From JAWXUK01 sp044432725 (GTDB lineage Bacteria > Bacillota > Clostridia > Oscillospirales > Oscillospiraceae), in the NCBI GenBank assembly GCA_044432725.1, contig JAWXUL010000013.1:7687-71686 (forward strand): 64,000 nucleotides of DNA, given 5' to 3'. Positions 1 to 8,073 of the stretch are shown in pieces (position 1 is the first letter of the stretch; every line of letters begins with the position of its first letter). The notes under the pieces were generated by a model. The model did no database searches. It was not told where the DNA came from and saw nothing but the letters and a program-made list of their open reading frames with translations. The position numbers and the translations under genes are program-made.

Positions 1-573
1 AGCTGCCACATAGTCAAAATCATTTTCTGCTGCAAATTTCAAATCTGCTTTATCTTTTTCTGTCAAAGCAGGCAATTTAATGGAAATCCCAGGAAGATTC
101 AAGCTTTTGTTGTTGGACACTTGTCCGCCATTCTCTACCACACAGTTGATTTTATCTCCATCAACACTTTCTACAAGAAGATCAATCAAACCATCATCCA
201 CTAAGATGTGATTTCCTTTTTTCACTTCTTGATGAAGATTTGTATAAGTCACTGCCACCATGTTTTGGTCGCCTTCAACATCAGCAACAGTCAGCGCAAA
301 TTTGTCACCACGTGCCAAGGTGATAGGGGCTTCTTTGAATTTTTTGATGCGAATTTCAGGGCCTTTGGTATCAAGTAAAGCAGCCACAGGGATCCCCAAA
401 CGATCACGCACTTTTTTCAATTTGGTCAAACGATCCAGTTGCTCTTCGTGATCCCCATGGGAAAAGTTGAATCTTGCCCCATTCATCCCAGCTTTGATTA
501 AATTTTCCATTGCCTCTTCTGTTGAAACTGCAGGGCCTAAGGTGCAGACGATTTTTGTTCTTCTTGAATCCAT
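1..573 (-). CDS. pyk: Pyruvate kinase, N-terminal part (cut by window edge)
   Basis: Catalyses the last step of glycolysis, phosphoenolpyruvate + ADP to pyruvate + ATP, in the cytoplasm. The 191 codons seen begin MDSRRTKIVCTLGPA, the family N-terminus, followed by NGARFNFSHG, LLDTKGPEIR (start of the mobile B domain) and ILVDDGLI, then KLPALTEKDKADL where the chain returns to the barrel. The reading frame is open to base 1, so the rest of the gene lies to the left. The ATG at 571-573 is preceded by an AAAGGAGA ribosome site. It has its own promoter and is probably monocistronic at this end. Identification is secure. Confidence 0.96.
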   Translation of the reverse strand, partial: MDSRRTKIVCTLGPAVSTEEAMENLIKAGMNGARFNFSHGDHEEQLDRLTKLKKVRDRLGIPVAALLDTKGPEIRIKKFKEAPITLARGDKFALTVADVEGDQNMVAVTYTNLHQEVKKGNHILVDDGLIDLLVESVDGDKINCVVENGGQVSNNKSLNLPGISIKLPALTEKDKADLKFAAENDFDYVAA

Positions 574-643
574 ATGAATCTCTCCTTTGACATAGTTGTC
601 ATATTTTGATTTTTTCTTATTCTCGCATTTTGATTGCTCTTAT

Positions 644-673
644 ATCATACTACAGCAAGACTAGAAAAGTCAA
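644..673 (-). promoter_or_regulatory. Promoter of pyk
   Basis: On the minus strand TTGACT is followed after 18 bases by TATGAT. The start point would give a leader of about 65 nt before pyk. Read by eye. Confidence 0.6.
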
Positions 674-761
674 GCAAATTCCAAGGTTTTCCCAGCCCTT
701 TTCTCCTTTTGTGAAAAAAGTGACAAATCCACCCTTTTCCAATCAATTATCTGTCATTTTG

Positions 762-1781
762 CTATGAAGCTGCTGTATCGCCTTCCACTGGATAGATCTC
801 TCCACTGGATTGGTTCCCCTGTGAAATACTTTGGATATCATAGACTTCCTCGCTGATCGTATGGGTTTTCAAGTATTCTGCCCACTTTTTGGTATAAGCA
901 GCGCTCAGATGAATCCCATCACTGCTTGCTTCACTGGGAAGTTGCCCTGTTTCATCCAGAAAATAATTGTATAAATCCAAATAATATAAATTCTTCTCTT
1001 GTGCTAATTTCTGAATATAAGTATTGTAAGTGGTGACAATGCCGTTGTTAAAATAGGACGCAGACCCACGAGAACGCAAAATGGGCTCGTTCAGTGGGAT
1101 AATGCTTTGGACATAGATCACAGCTTCTGGTTGTCTGGCTCGAATTTCATCAATGAAATTGCTATAATTGCTATAAAATCGCTCCACACTGGGATATCCC
1201 ACAGAATTGATACCAAGAGAGATGTAAACCTTGGAATAGCTTCCCTTTTCCAAAGCCTTCAGCACAGTGGTATCCACCCCATTGACGCTGACATATGCTT
1301 TATCCCAAAGATTATAGACCGACAGACCTAAACCTGTGAAATTACTGCCTCCACCAAGATCGCCAAACGCCATCAAGCCTTGACTGCGAGAGTCCCCAAT
1401 CATGGCAGCGTCAGCGAAGTAATCCCCTTCCACTCTCTCTGCTTCTGGTACAGCTTCTCCATAAACGTATACTGTTTTCACAGGCTCTGGTTCTGGCTCT
1501 GGTTCTACTTCTGGCTCTGCCACAGGCTTTGTTTCCTCTACCTTATCTAAAGTTGTAATCTGAATCTCTTCTTTTTCTTCTATCTTTTCTTCTGCCACTT
1601 CTAATTGAAAGAAATCCAAAAACCACTGGGGTAAAATTTCCATTCTTTCTTGACTGATTGCAAAAGAAATCTTTGTGGCTTCCTCTGGCATCAAGGGTTG
1701 CTGTACCACAGAATCCGAAGTGAGGCACATCATAACACTGGTACATAATATGATTTCTAAGATTTTCATTCCACTCGCCAT
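762..1781 (-). CDS. Membrane-anchored or secreted SGNH/GDSL hydrolase
   Basis: A 339-residue protein with a short N-terminal hydrophobic stretch (about residues 5-20, signal or anchor), an acidic linker with an EVEPEPEPEP run (about 60-100), and a C-terminal SGNH-hydrolase domain. Catalytic blocks seen are GDSRSQG (Ser131), SLGINS (Asn192) and DGIHLS (Asp288, His291). Family members hydrolyse esters, often acetyl groups on peptidoglycan or exopolysaccharide; the substrate here is not known. The start has an AAGGGTGAG ribosome site and lies 4 bases after the tex stop, so the two are co-transcribed. Family firm, role open. Confidence 0.8.
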   Translation of the reverse strand: MASGMKILEIILCTSVMMCLTSDSVVQQPLMPEEATKISFAISQERMEILPQWFLDFFQLEVAEEKIEEKEEIQITTLDKVEETKPVAEPEVEPEPEPEPVKTVYVYGEAVPEAERVEGDYFADAAMIGDSRSQGLMAFGDLGGGSNFTGLGLSVYNLWDKAYVSVNGVDTTVLKALEKGSYSKVYISLGINSVGYPSVERFYSNYSNFIDEIRARQPEAVIYVQSIIPLNEPILRSRGSASYFNNGIVTTYNTYIQKLAQEKNLYYLDLYNYFLDETGQLPSEASSDGIHLSAAYTKKWAEYLKTHTISEEVYDIQSISQGNQSSGEIYPVEGDTAAS

Positions 1782-1785
1782 GTAC

Positions 1786-3954
1786 TCACCCTTCTTCTTT
1801 CTTTTTTTGTGGAGGACGCATGGTCAAACCAATTCGTTTCTTCTTTTCATCCACTTCCACCACCCACACAGTGACAATATCTCCCACAGAAACTGCTTCT
1901 GAAGGATGGGTCACCCGTTTGGGCAATTTACTGATATGAACCAAGCCATCTTGGTGGACACCGATATCCACAAAAACACCAAAGTCAATCACATTACGCA
2001 CAGTTCCTTGAAGCTCCATGCCAGCCAGCAAATCCTTGATTTCAAGAACAGCTGTGGATAACAAGGGGGGAGGCAACTCGTCCCGTGGGTCACGCCCTGG
2101 TTTTTGCAGTTCTTTCAGCACATCTTCCAAGGTAGGCACGCCAACCTCACATTTTTCAGCCAATTCTTTCACAGACAGGGTAGCGATTTTCTCTGCTGTC
2201 AATTCTTCTAAAGTGCAGCCACAGTCTGCCAATATTTTTTCCACGGTCTCATATTGTTCTGGATGCACCCCTGTATTATCTAACAGGTTTTTCCCCTCTG
2301 GTACTCGTAAAAATCCTGCACATTGCTGATATGCTTTGGGTCCTAATTTAGGGACTTTCAACACCTCTTTTCGAGAGGTGAAAACGCCCTTTTCCTCACG
2401 ATAAGCCACCAAATTTTTGGAAGTAGCATTGGTCAATCCCGCCACTCTGGCAAGAAGAGAGGGGGAAGCTGTATTGATATCCACCCCTACAGCGTTCACG
2501 CAATCCTCTACCACGCCGTCCAAAGTTTCTCCCAATCGTGCCTGTGGCATATCATGCTGATACTGCCCAACACCGATTGCTTTTGGGTCAATCTTCACAA
2601 GTTCTGCCAAAGGATCTTGCATACGTCGTGCAATGGACACAGCAGAACGCAAATTCACGTCAAACTGTGGAAATTCTTCTGCTGCCAATTTGGAAGCAGA
2701 ATAAACAGAAGCCCCAGCTTCGTTGACAATCATATATGCCATTTCCAAATCAGCCTGTGCCTTGACACGAGCAATCAGCTCCACGGTCATCTGCTCTGTT
2801 TCACGACTGGCAGTACCATTGCCGATGGCAATGTGGGACACCTTATATTTCACCGACATTTTTGCTAAAGTTTGAAGACATTCTTCCTGTTTTCCCTTGC
2901 TATGGGTTGGATAAACCACTGCTGTATCCAGCACTTTTCCTGTGCCGTCCACAACAGCGACTTTACAGCCCATTCGATACCCAGGGTCAAGCCCCATGGT
3001 CACGTGTCCCTTCACAGGAGGTTGCAACAATAGTGGCTTCAAATTCAGGGCAAACATAGAAATTGCCCCTTCTTCTGCAATCTCTGTTAAGTGATTGCGA
3101 ATCTCTCGCTCTACAGAGGGCTCGATCAAGCGTCCCCAAGCATCATCAGCCGCATCTCGAAGAAATGCCACCACTTCCATGGGGGCAGAAGCTGGAATAA
3201 TCGCATGACGGCGCACTGTCACCTTGGCTTGCTCCTCTTCCAACGCAACCCCTGCTTTTAAGATGCCTTCTCTTTCCCCACGGTTAATGGCAAGGGTTTG
3301 ATACCCTTGCACTCTGGACACAGGCAACTTGTTATCATAATAGAGACGATACACAGAATCTTCTGGCTCTTTTTCAGCTGCTTTGGATGTGAAACTCCCA
3401 CGACGTAGATAAAGTTCCTTTAGTTGTTTTCTCAGTTCTGCTGAATCAGAAATTTCTTCAGCAATAATGTCAGAAGCCCCAGCCAAGGCTTCTTCCACTG
3501 TATTCACACCCTTTTCTGGGTCAATAAAATCCTGAGCCAGAACTTCTGGCAAAGGACAATCTATAGCTTGCGCAAACAAAGTCTCTGCCAGAGGTGCAAG
3601 ACCCTTTTCCTTCGCCATAGTGGCACGGGTGCGACGTTTTTGCTTATAAGGACGATAGATGTCCTCTACTTCAGCCAGAGTTTTCGCTGCTGCCAAAGCC
3701 ATGCCAAGCTCTTCTGTCCACTTTTCTTGCCCCTCAATGGAGGACTGTACTTCTTCTTTTCTGGTATCTAAATTCCGTAAATATTGCAAACGATCTGCCA
3801 AAGTACGAAGTAATTGGTCATCCATCGTTCCGTGCATCTCTTTTCGATATCGTGCGATAAATGGAATGGTATTGCCTTCATCAATCAACTGAATGACGTT
3901 TTGTATATATTCTTCTTTCCATGAAAGTTCTTCTGATAAAATTTTACTGTGCAT
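1786..3954 (-). CDS. tex: Tex-family RNA-binding transcriptional accessory protein
   Basis: A 722-residue Tex protein: helical N-terminus with FIARYRKEMHGTMDD, a YqgF/RNase H-like domain (TMGLDPGYRMGCKVAVVD), helix-hairpin-helix motifs (NTASPSLLARVAGL and the following repeat), and a C-terminal S1 RNA-binding domain (GTVRNVIDFGVFVDIG, LVHISKL). Tex binds nucleic acid and affects transcription and stress survival; the exact role is poorly defined. The open frame extends 30 codons further upstream, but the ATG at 3952-3954 has an AAGGAT site and matches the family start, while the upstream codons are AT-rich and overlap the promoter. First gene of an operon with the SGNH hydrolase. Confidence 0.93.
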   Translation of the reverse strand: MHSKILSEELSWKEEYIQNVIQLIDEGNTIPFIARYRKEMHGTMDDQLLRTLADRLQYLRNLDTRKEEVQSSIEGQEKWTEELGMALAAAKTLAEVEDIYRPYKQKRRTRATMAKEKGLAPLAETLFAQAIDCPLPEVLAQDFIDPEKGVNTVEEALAGASDIIAEEISDSAELRKQLKELYLRRGSFTSKAAEKEPEDSVYRLYYDNKLPVSRVQGYQTLAINRGEREGILKAGVALEEEQAKVTVRRHAIIPASAPMEVVAFLRDAADDAWGRLIEPSVEREIRNHLTEIAEEGAISMFALNLKPLLLQPPVKGHVTMGLDPGYRMGCKVAVVDGTGKVLDTAVVYPTHSKGKQEECLQTLAKMSVKYKVSHIAIGNGTASRETEQMTVELIARVKAQADLEMAYMIVNEAGASVYSASKLAAEEFPQFDVNLRSAVSIARRMQDPLAELVKIDPKAIGVGQYQHDMPQARLGETLDGVVEDCVNAVGVDINTASPSLLARVAGLTNATSKNLVAYREEKGVFTSRKEVLKVPKLGPKAYQQCAGFLRVPEGKNLLDNTGVHPEQYETVEKILADCGCTLEELTAEKIATLSVKELAEKCEVGVPTLEDVLKELQKPGRDPRDELPPPLLSTAVLEIKDLLAGMELQGTVRNVIDFGVFVDIGVHQDGLVHISKLPKRVTHPSEAVSVGDIVTVWVVEVDEKKKRIGLTMRPPQKKKEEG

Positions 3955-4017
3955 ACATATATCCTTACTGGTGGAAAAGGTATTTTTTTCCAGAAAAAGA
4001 CTGAAAATTGTCCCACT

Positions 4018-4051
4018 GTTATAATTATAACAAAAAAAAAACAAAATTCAA
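4018..4051 (-). promoter_or_regulatory. Promoter of tex with overlapping palindrome
   Basis: Minus strand TTGAAT, 16 bases, TATAAT. The -10 lies inside a perfect 14-bp palindrome, GTTATAATTATAAC (4018-4031). It resembles but does not match a PerR/Fur box (7-1-7), so a regulator cannot be named; it may be chance in AT-rich DNA. Confidence 0.5.
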
Positions 4052-4123
4052 GATAATTCTCAAATTTTGTTAAAATTTTTTTATTTTGTTTTTCAAAGGC
4101 TTCCTTCTTATCTAAGGTTTCCT

Positions 4124-4726
4124 TTAGAAGAATTCAAAAGGCCACAGACTAAGCAATACTTTCCCCTTCACGTAACCAACATTCACCATACCTATGCTAG
4201 GAGAACGGCTGTCAGAACTGTGATTCCGATTATCCCCAAGGACGAAGATACATCCCTCTGGCACAGTCAGCACACCTTGATCTAAATCTCCGTAAATAGG
4301 TCGCATTTGTTCTAATATATAAGGTTCGTAAATAGGGATACCATCTACCCGCACCTGATGATCCACATAATCAATCTCCACAGTTTGCCCTTCTAAGGCA
4401 ATCACTCGCTTGACAATGGAACTTCCACCAAACTCTTCCACTGTGGGATCTGTAATAATCACAATATCATGAATCGCTGGAGTATAGCCAAAGAAAATCC
4501 AGACCAGCAAAGTTTGCCCGTCATGAAGGGTGGGTTCCATGGATTCCCCACTGACTTTTGTAATAGGACAGACAAAAGTAAACAGGACTATCACAAAACT
4601 CAAGGTAAACATCAAGCTTTGCAGTAAATAGAAACAATCACTTTCCAGTTTGCTGATTTTTCCTTGGGTGGTTTGCAACATAGAAGGGATATCTTCATCC
4701 AGTTGTAAATCTTCTCTCTCCATCAT
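4124..4726 (-). CDS. lepB: Signal peptidase I
   Basis: Cleaves signal peptides from exported proteins at the outer face of the membrane. The 200-residue protein has one N-terminal membrane helix (about 33-54), then GESMEPTL with nucleophile Ser62, the KRV block with general base Lys106, and the GDNRNHSSDSR signature near residues 164-174: the complete type I set. It ends in WPFEFF, usual for Gram-positive enzymes. The N-terminal cytoplasmic tail (about 32 residues) is longer than common. Two adjacent ATGs follow a GGGGG ribosome site; either may be used. It lies 17 bases after the PilZ gene, so both share the promoter at 5642-5670. Confidence 0.95.
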   Translation of the reverse strand: MMEREDLQLDEDIPSMLQTTQGKISKLESDCFYLLQSLMFTLSFVIVLFTFVCPITKVSGESMEPTLHDGQTLLVWIFFGYTPAIHDIVIITDPTVEEFGGSSIVKRVIALEGQTVEIDYVDHQVRVDGIPIYEPYILEQMRPIYGDLDQGVLTVPEGCIFVLGDNRNHSSDSRSPSIGMVNVGYVKGKVLLSLWPFEFF

Positions 4727-4743
4727 ATCCCCCTTTTTTGCCC

Positions 4744-5607
4744 TTATTGCCTTTTACTTTGTAAACGCAATCTTTCTTGCTCAAAGACAAAACGTCGTAT
4801 GGCAATCTCTTTTCCCTGACCAATTTGTCGGAATTGACAGCCATAGCCATAACGCAATGTGTCTCCACCTAAATCTGCTTCCACATCACGCTCTCGTGTT
4901 AAAATAGCAATCTCTTCTTCTGTGGGTGTGGGAGCCACTGGAGCTTCTTCCTCTGATGGTTCGGGCAACTTGATTGCATTTTTTTCCATTTCCTTTCGCT
5001 TTTTCACAAAAGAAAATATGTTTTGCCCTTCTGGCGCTGGAGGCTTAGGGGGCAAGGGCGGAGGATCTGCCCGTATCAACCAAGGAGAGGACTCCCAGTC
5101 GTCCAAAGCTTGGATACGCAAAATATGGGTTTCTGTAAACAATCTAGGAGAAATTTCAGAAAGTCGTAAAACCACAGAGTCCCCCAAAGAAAACTTATGC
5201 TCAGAGGTAAAAAATACCCCACCTGCACTAATATTTTCAACCTCAGCTTGACAAAAACGCATTTTTCCACGCAAATCCATATAGTCAATTTCCATTTTAA
5301 AACGCACTGAAGTTTTTAAATCCTGACGACGCTGAACCTGATCCACCATATCAGCTGCCGAAATAAACATGGATATTTCCTTAGATTCACGCTTTAACTC
5401 ATAAAAATTGCAAAAATATGTAACCAAACCTTCTACATCATCATAGAAAGTCACATATCCTTCAATCTCCATTTCTTCAATGGGGACATCTGTTGGAAAT
5501 CGCAATTCTGCCTCGCCTGAGGGTTGAATGATCACAGAAGCCGTGAACAAAAATTGCCGTTCTCTGTCAAAGACATCAGCAACCTTACAAAAGAGTAATT
5601 TCAGCAT
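4744..5607 (-). CDS. PilZ-domain (c-di-GMP binding) protein, YcgR-like
   Basis: A 287-residue cytoplasmic protein. Residues 1-90 look like a YcgR-type N-terminal domain. The PilZ domain follows with the arginine switch RRQDLKTSVR (93-102) and the ENISAGG motif (124-130, equal to the usual D/NxSxxG), which together bind cyclic di-GMP in this family. Before the last PilZ strand (GYGCQFRQIG) there is an unusual Pro/Glu-rich insertion of about 75 residues (PPPLPPKPPAPEG, then EEEAPVAPTPTEEE). Start supported by AGGAGG. It is followed by lepB in the same operon and preceded by comFB, also a candidate cyclic-dinucleotide receptor. Role probably in motility or surface regulation, inferred only. Confidence 0.82.
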   Translation of the reverse strand: MLKLLFCKVADVFDRERQFLFTASVIIQPSGEAELRFPTDVPIEEMEIEGYVTFYDDVEGLVTYFCNFYELKRESKEISMFISAADMVDQVQRRQDLKTSVRFKMEIDYMDLRGKMRFCQAEVENISAGGVFFTSEHKFSLGDSVVLRLSEISPRLFTETHILRIQALDDWESSPWLIRADPPPLPPKPPAPEGQNIFSFVKKRKEMEKNAIKLPEPSEEEAPVAPTPTEEEIAILTRERDVEADLGGDTLRYGYGCQFRQIGQGKEIAIRRFVFEQERLRLQSKRQ

Positions 5608-5641
5608 AAGCTCTTTTCCTCCTAAATCATACCTGTCCTAG

Positions 5642-5670
5642 AGTATAACATAAATCTTGGAGAAGTTCAA
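5642..5670 (-). promoter_or_regulatory. Promoter of PilZ gene-lepB
   Basis: Minus strand TTGAAC, 17 bases, TATACT, about 30 nt upstream of the PilZ gene start. Separates this operon from comFB. Confidence 0.6.
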
Positions 5671-5790
5671 CTATAAATTTCCTATTTGGGTAATTTTTTA
5701 TAAAAGGTTAAAATCTTTCCTTATACTATTTCCAGTTAGAAACCGTCGAATTTTTGTCTGTTTTCTTTGTTCCTGATAAGGCAGAAAATT

Positions 5791-5813
5791 CTTGAATCCT
5801 TTGTGGATTCAGG
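5791..5813 (-). terminator. Hairpin downstream of comFB
   Basis: CTTGAATCC and GGATTCAGG form a 9-bp stem (one G-T pair) with a 5-base loop. The T-run is better on the plus strand (ATTTTTC) than on the minus strand, so its use as comFB terminator is only probable. The rest of 5671-5880 shows no gene; I looked for a cyclic-di-GMP riboswitch core and did not see one. Confidence 0.4.
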
Positions 5814-5880
5814 ATTTTTCTAACGCAATCAGGGGCGAAGAAAATGGCAAGGTTTTGTTGGTTTTTAATTGGAATTAGTA

Positions 5881-6153
5881 TTAAGTGCCATGCCTTGGAT
5901 GATCCCGGATTAAATCTGCCCCTTTATAAATCGCTGCTTTCACATCTGCAGTATTTTGAAAACTAAAAGCTTGAACCTTCATCGCTGCTGCCCCGATCTT
6001 ACTGACCACATAGCGAGGAGGTAGCTGGTTTAAAGCGTATGCCATAATGTCTGCACTGCACTGCTCGCAACAACAACACCCCAGCTTTTCTTTCACATCG
6101 TCGAACACTTCTTCCACAATCGCTTCTGTGATATTTTGATATATTTTACTCAT
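5881..6153 (-). CDS. comFB: ComFB-family protein (late competence / cyclic-dinucleotide receptor family)
   Basis: A 90-residue protein with the family pattern: an N-terminal helix NITEAIVEEVFDDV, a cysteine cluster CCCCEQC (26-32) of the kind that binds zinc, then DIMAYALNQLPPRYVVSKIG. ComFB was named from the Bacillus competence operon, but it is widespread outside competence loci and members have been reported to bind cyclic dinucleotides. Here it stands alone next to a PilZ gene, which favours a signalling role. Start has a GAGGGGG site. The function in this organism is inferred. Confidence 0.85.
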   Translation of the reverse strand: MSKIYQNITEAIVEEVFDDVKEKLGCCCCEQCSADIMAYALNQLPPRYVVSKIGAAAMKVQAFSFQNTADVKAAIYKGADLIRDHPRHGT

Positions 6154-6554
6154 ATGAATCCCCCTCTTCTCGCCATCCTTGCTACCAGTGACCCAACCAC
6201 TCTTACAGAAAACTAAATCTCTTGAAAAAAAAACATTTCCTAAGAGTTTAGCAATAGAATGAGTATTAGTTATTTAAAGAAGATATGACTTGACTTTCTG
6301 GTTTTTTATGATACAATAGCTTATGTGAAATTGACCCACGAATCATATCATCACAACTTATCATTCATATTATAACAAATAAAAAGAAATTTGTCTACAC
6401 ATTTTCACATATTTTCCATCTTAGTTTGTTAAATAAATTATAGCTTTTTGTTAACAATTTAAAAATTATAAAAATAACGGGCAATTCTCTGTGAAATCGT
6501 TTAAACAAAAAAGACAATAAAAACTGACAAAACAAGGGACAAAGGAGCAAAAAC
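6154..6554. other. Intergenic region comFB-proS (401 bp)
   Basis: AT-rich divergent region. It holds a promoter for proS (6290-6317) followed by a leader of about 230 nt with no evident open frame. I looked for the T-box sequence expected in some aminoacyl-tRNA synthetase leaders and did not find it. No clear comFB promoter was recognised. Confidence 0.5.
6290..6317 (+). promoter_or_regulatory. Promoter candidate for proS
   Basis: TTGACT, 16 bases, TACAAT. The distance to the proS start (about 240 bases) gives an unusually long leader. Confidence 0.5.
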
Positions 6555-7994
6555 ATGAGCGACAAGAAAAAAACAGTAGATCAAATCACCGATATGGAGG
6601 AAGATTTTGGACAATGGTACACCGATGTCTGCACAAAAGCAGAGCTCATCGACTATTCTTCCATCAAAGGTATGTTCATCTATCGCCCCTATGGCTATGG
6701 TCTGTGGGAAAACATCCAAAAAGAACTGGACCAACAATTCAAAGAAACAGGACACGAAAATGTCTATCTTCCCTTGCTGATTCCTGAATCCCTCCTACAA
6801 AAAGAAAAAGACCACGTAGAAGGCTTTGCCCCTGAATGTGCTTGGGTCACCTTGGGTGGTAGCGAAGAATTAGAAGAAAAATATTGTATTCGCCCCACTT
6901 CTGAGACGCTGTTCTGTCAACACTATGCCAATATCATCCAATCCCATCGGGATTTACCCAAATTATACAACCAATGGTGTTCTGTCCTCCGTTGGGAAAA
7001 AACCTCTCGCCCTTTCCTTCGCCATCGTGAATTTTTATGGCAAGAGGGACACACCATGCACGCCACCCCAGAAGAAGCCATGGAAGAAACTTTGCAAATG
7101 CTAGACATTTACGGAGATTTCTGCGAAAATTACCTTGCCATGCCTGTGGTCAAAGGGGTAAAAACCCAAAAAGAAAAATTCTCTGGGGCTGTGGACACCT
7201 ATACCATCGAATGTATGATGCATGACCACAAAGCCCTCCAATCAGGCACCTCCCACTATTTCGGAGATGGCTTTGCCAAGGCTTTTGATATCACTTTCAC
7301 TGGAAAAGACAACCAAATCCACCACCCTCATCAAACCTCTTGGGGCTTGTCCACTCGTTTGATTGGTGGGATTATCATGACCCATGGTGACAATAACGGT
7401 CTGGTTCTTCCTCCCAAAATCGCCCCCACTCAAGTGATGGTTATCCCCATTGTGAACAAAAAAGTAGATACCACCCCTGTGGCACAAGAACTGTTAGAAC
7501 GTTTAAAAGCCCAAGGGATTCGAGCCAAGCTAGATGCTTCTGATAAAAGTATGGGCTGGAAAGCAGCAGAATACGAAATGAAAGGAGTTCCTCTTCGCCT
7601 AGAAATCGGCCCCCGTGACTTAGAAGAAGAAAAATGCTGTCTGGCACGACGTGACACCCGTGAAAAAATCTTTATCCCTCTCCAAGACTTAGAAAGCACC
7701 GTCAAAAAATTGTTGATCGAAATCCAAGACTCTCTTTACCAAAAAGCAAAGAAAAACTTGGATGATCATACAAAAGTTTGTAACAACATGGACGAAGTGA
7801 AAGCCCTCATGTCCGAAGGAGGCGGCTTTGCCAAAACCATGTGGTGTGGAGAGCAAAGCTGTGAAGAAACCATGAAAACAGAAGCCGGCGTCACCTCTCG
7901 TTGTATGCCCATGACCCAAGAGAAAATCGGTGAAACCTGTGTCTGTTGTGGAAAGCCAGCCCAAAAGATGATTTTGTGGGGACTTGCTTATTAA
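6555..7994 (+). CDS. proS: Prolyl-tRNA synthetase, archaeal/eukaryotic-like type
   Basis: Charges tRNA-Pro with proline. The 479-residue protein is the short class II form without the inserted editing domain: it starts ITDMEEDFGQWYTDVCTKAELIDYS, has the motif 2 region LRWEKTSRPFLRHREFLWQEGHT, the TSHYFGDGFAKAFDI block, motif 3 (GLSTRLIGGIIMTHGD), an anticodon-binding domain and a C-terminal extension with a cysteine set (CGEQSCEE, CVCCG) ending in tyrosine, as in the archaeal-like enzymes of many Clostridia. Start has an AAAGGAG site. It is monocistronic and ends at a strong terminator shared with polA on the other strand. Confidence 0.96.
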   Translation: MSDKKKTVDQITDMEEDFGQWYTDVCTKAELIDYSSIKGMFIYRPYGYGLWENIQKELDQQFKETGHENVYLPLLIPESLLQKEKDHVEGFAPECAWVTLGGSEELEEKYCIRPTSETLFCQHYANIIQSHRDLPKLYNQWCSVLRWEKTSRPFLRHREFLWQEGHTMHATPEEAMEETLQMLDIYGDFCENYLAMPVVKGVKTQKEKFSGAVDTYTIECMMHDHKALQSGTSHYFGDGFAKAFDITFTGKDNQIHHPHQTSWGLSTRLIGGIIMTHGDNNGLVLPPKIAPTQVMVIPIVNKKVDTTPVAQELLERLKAQGIRAKLDASDKSMGWKAAEYEMKGVPLRLEIGPRDLEEEKCCLARRDTREKIFIPLQDLESTVKKLLIEIQDSLYQKAKKNLDDHTKVCNNMDEVKALMSEGGGFAKTMWCGEQSCEETMKTEAGVTSRCMPMTQEKIGETCVCCGKPAQKMILWGLAY

Positions 7995-8012
7995 AGCTTC
8001 CCCGTCGCCATA

Positions 8013-8046
8013 AAAAAATCTCTCCCCTTTTGGGGAGAGATTTTTT
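8013..8046. terminator. Bidirectional terminator between proS and polA
   Basis: A 15-bp perfect stem (AAAAAATCTCTCCCC and its complement) with a TTTT loop, and A- and T-runs on either side, so it can end transcripts from both convergent genes. Confidence 0.9.
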
Positions 8047-8073
8047 ATTTCATATTTTCCTGTTTAGAAAAGA

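Noticed and set aside
5608..5880. Cyclic-di-GMP riboswitch near comFB/PilZ
   Set aside because: None of the conserved core segments could be found on either strand.
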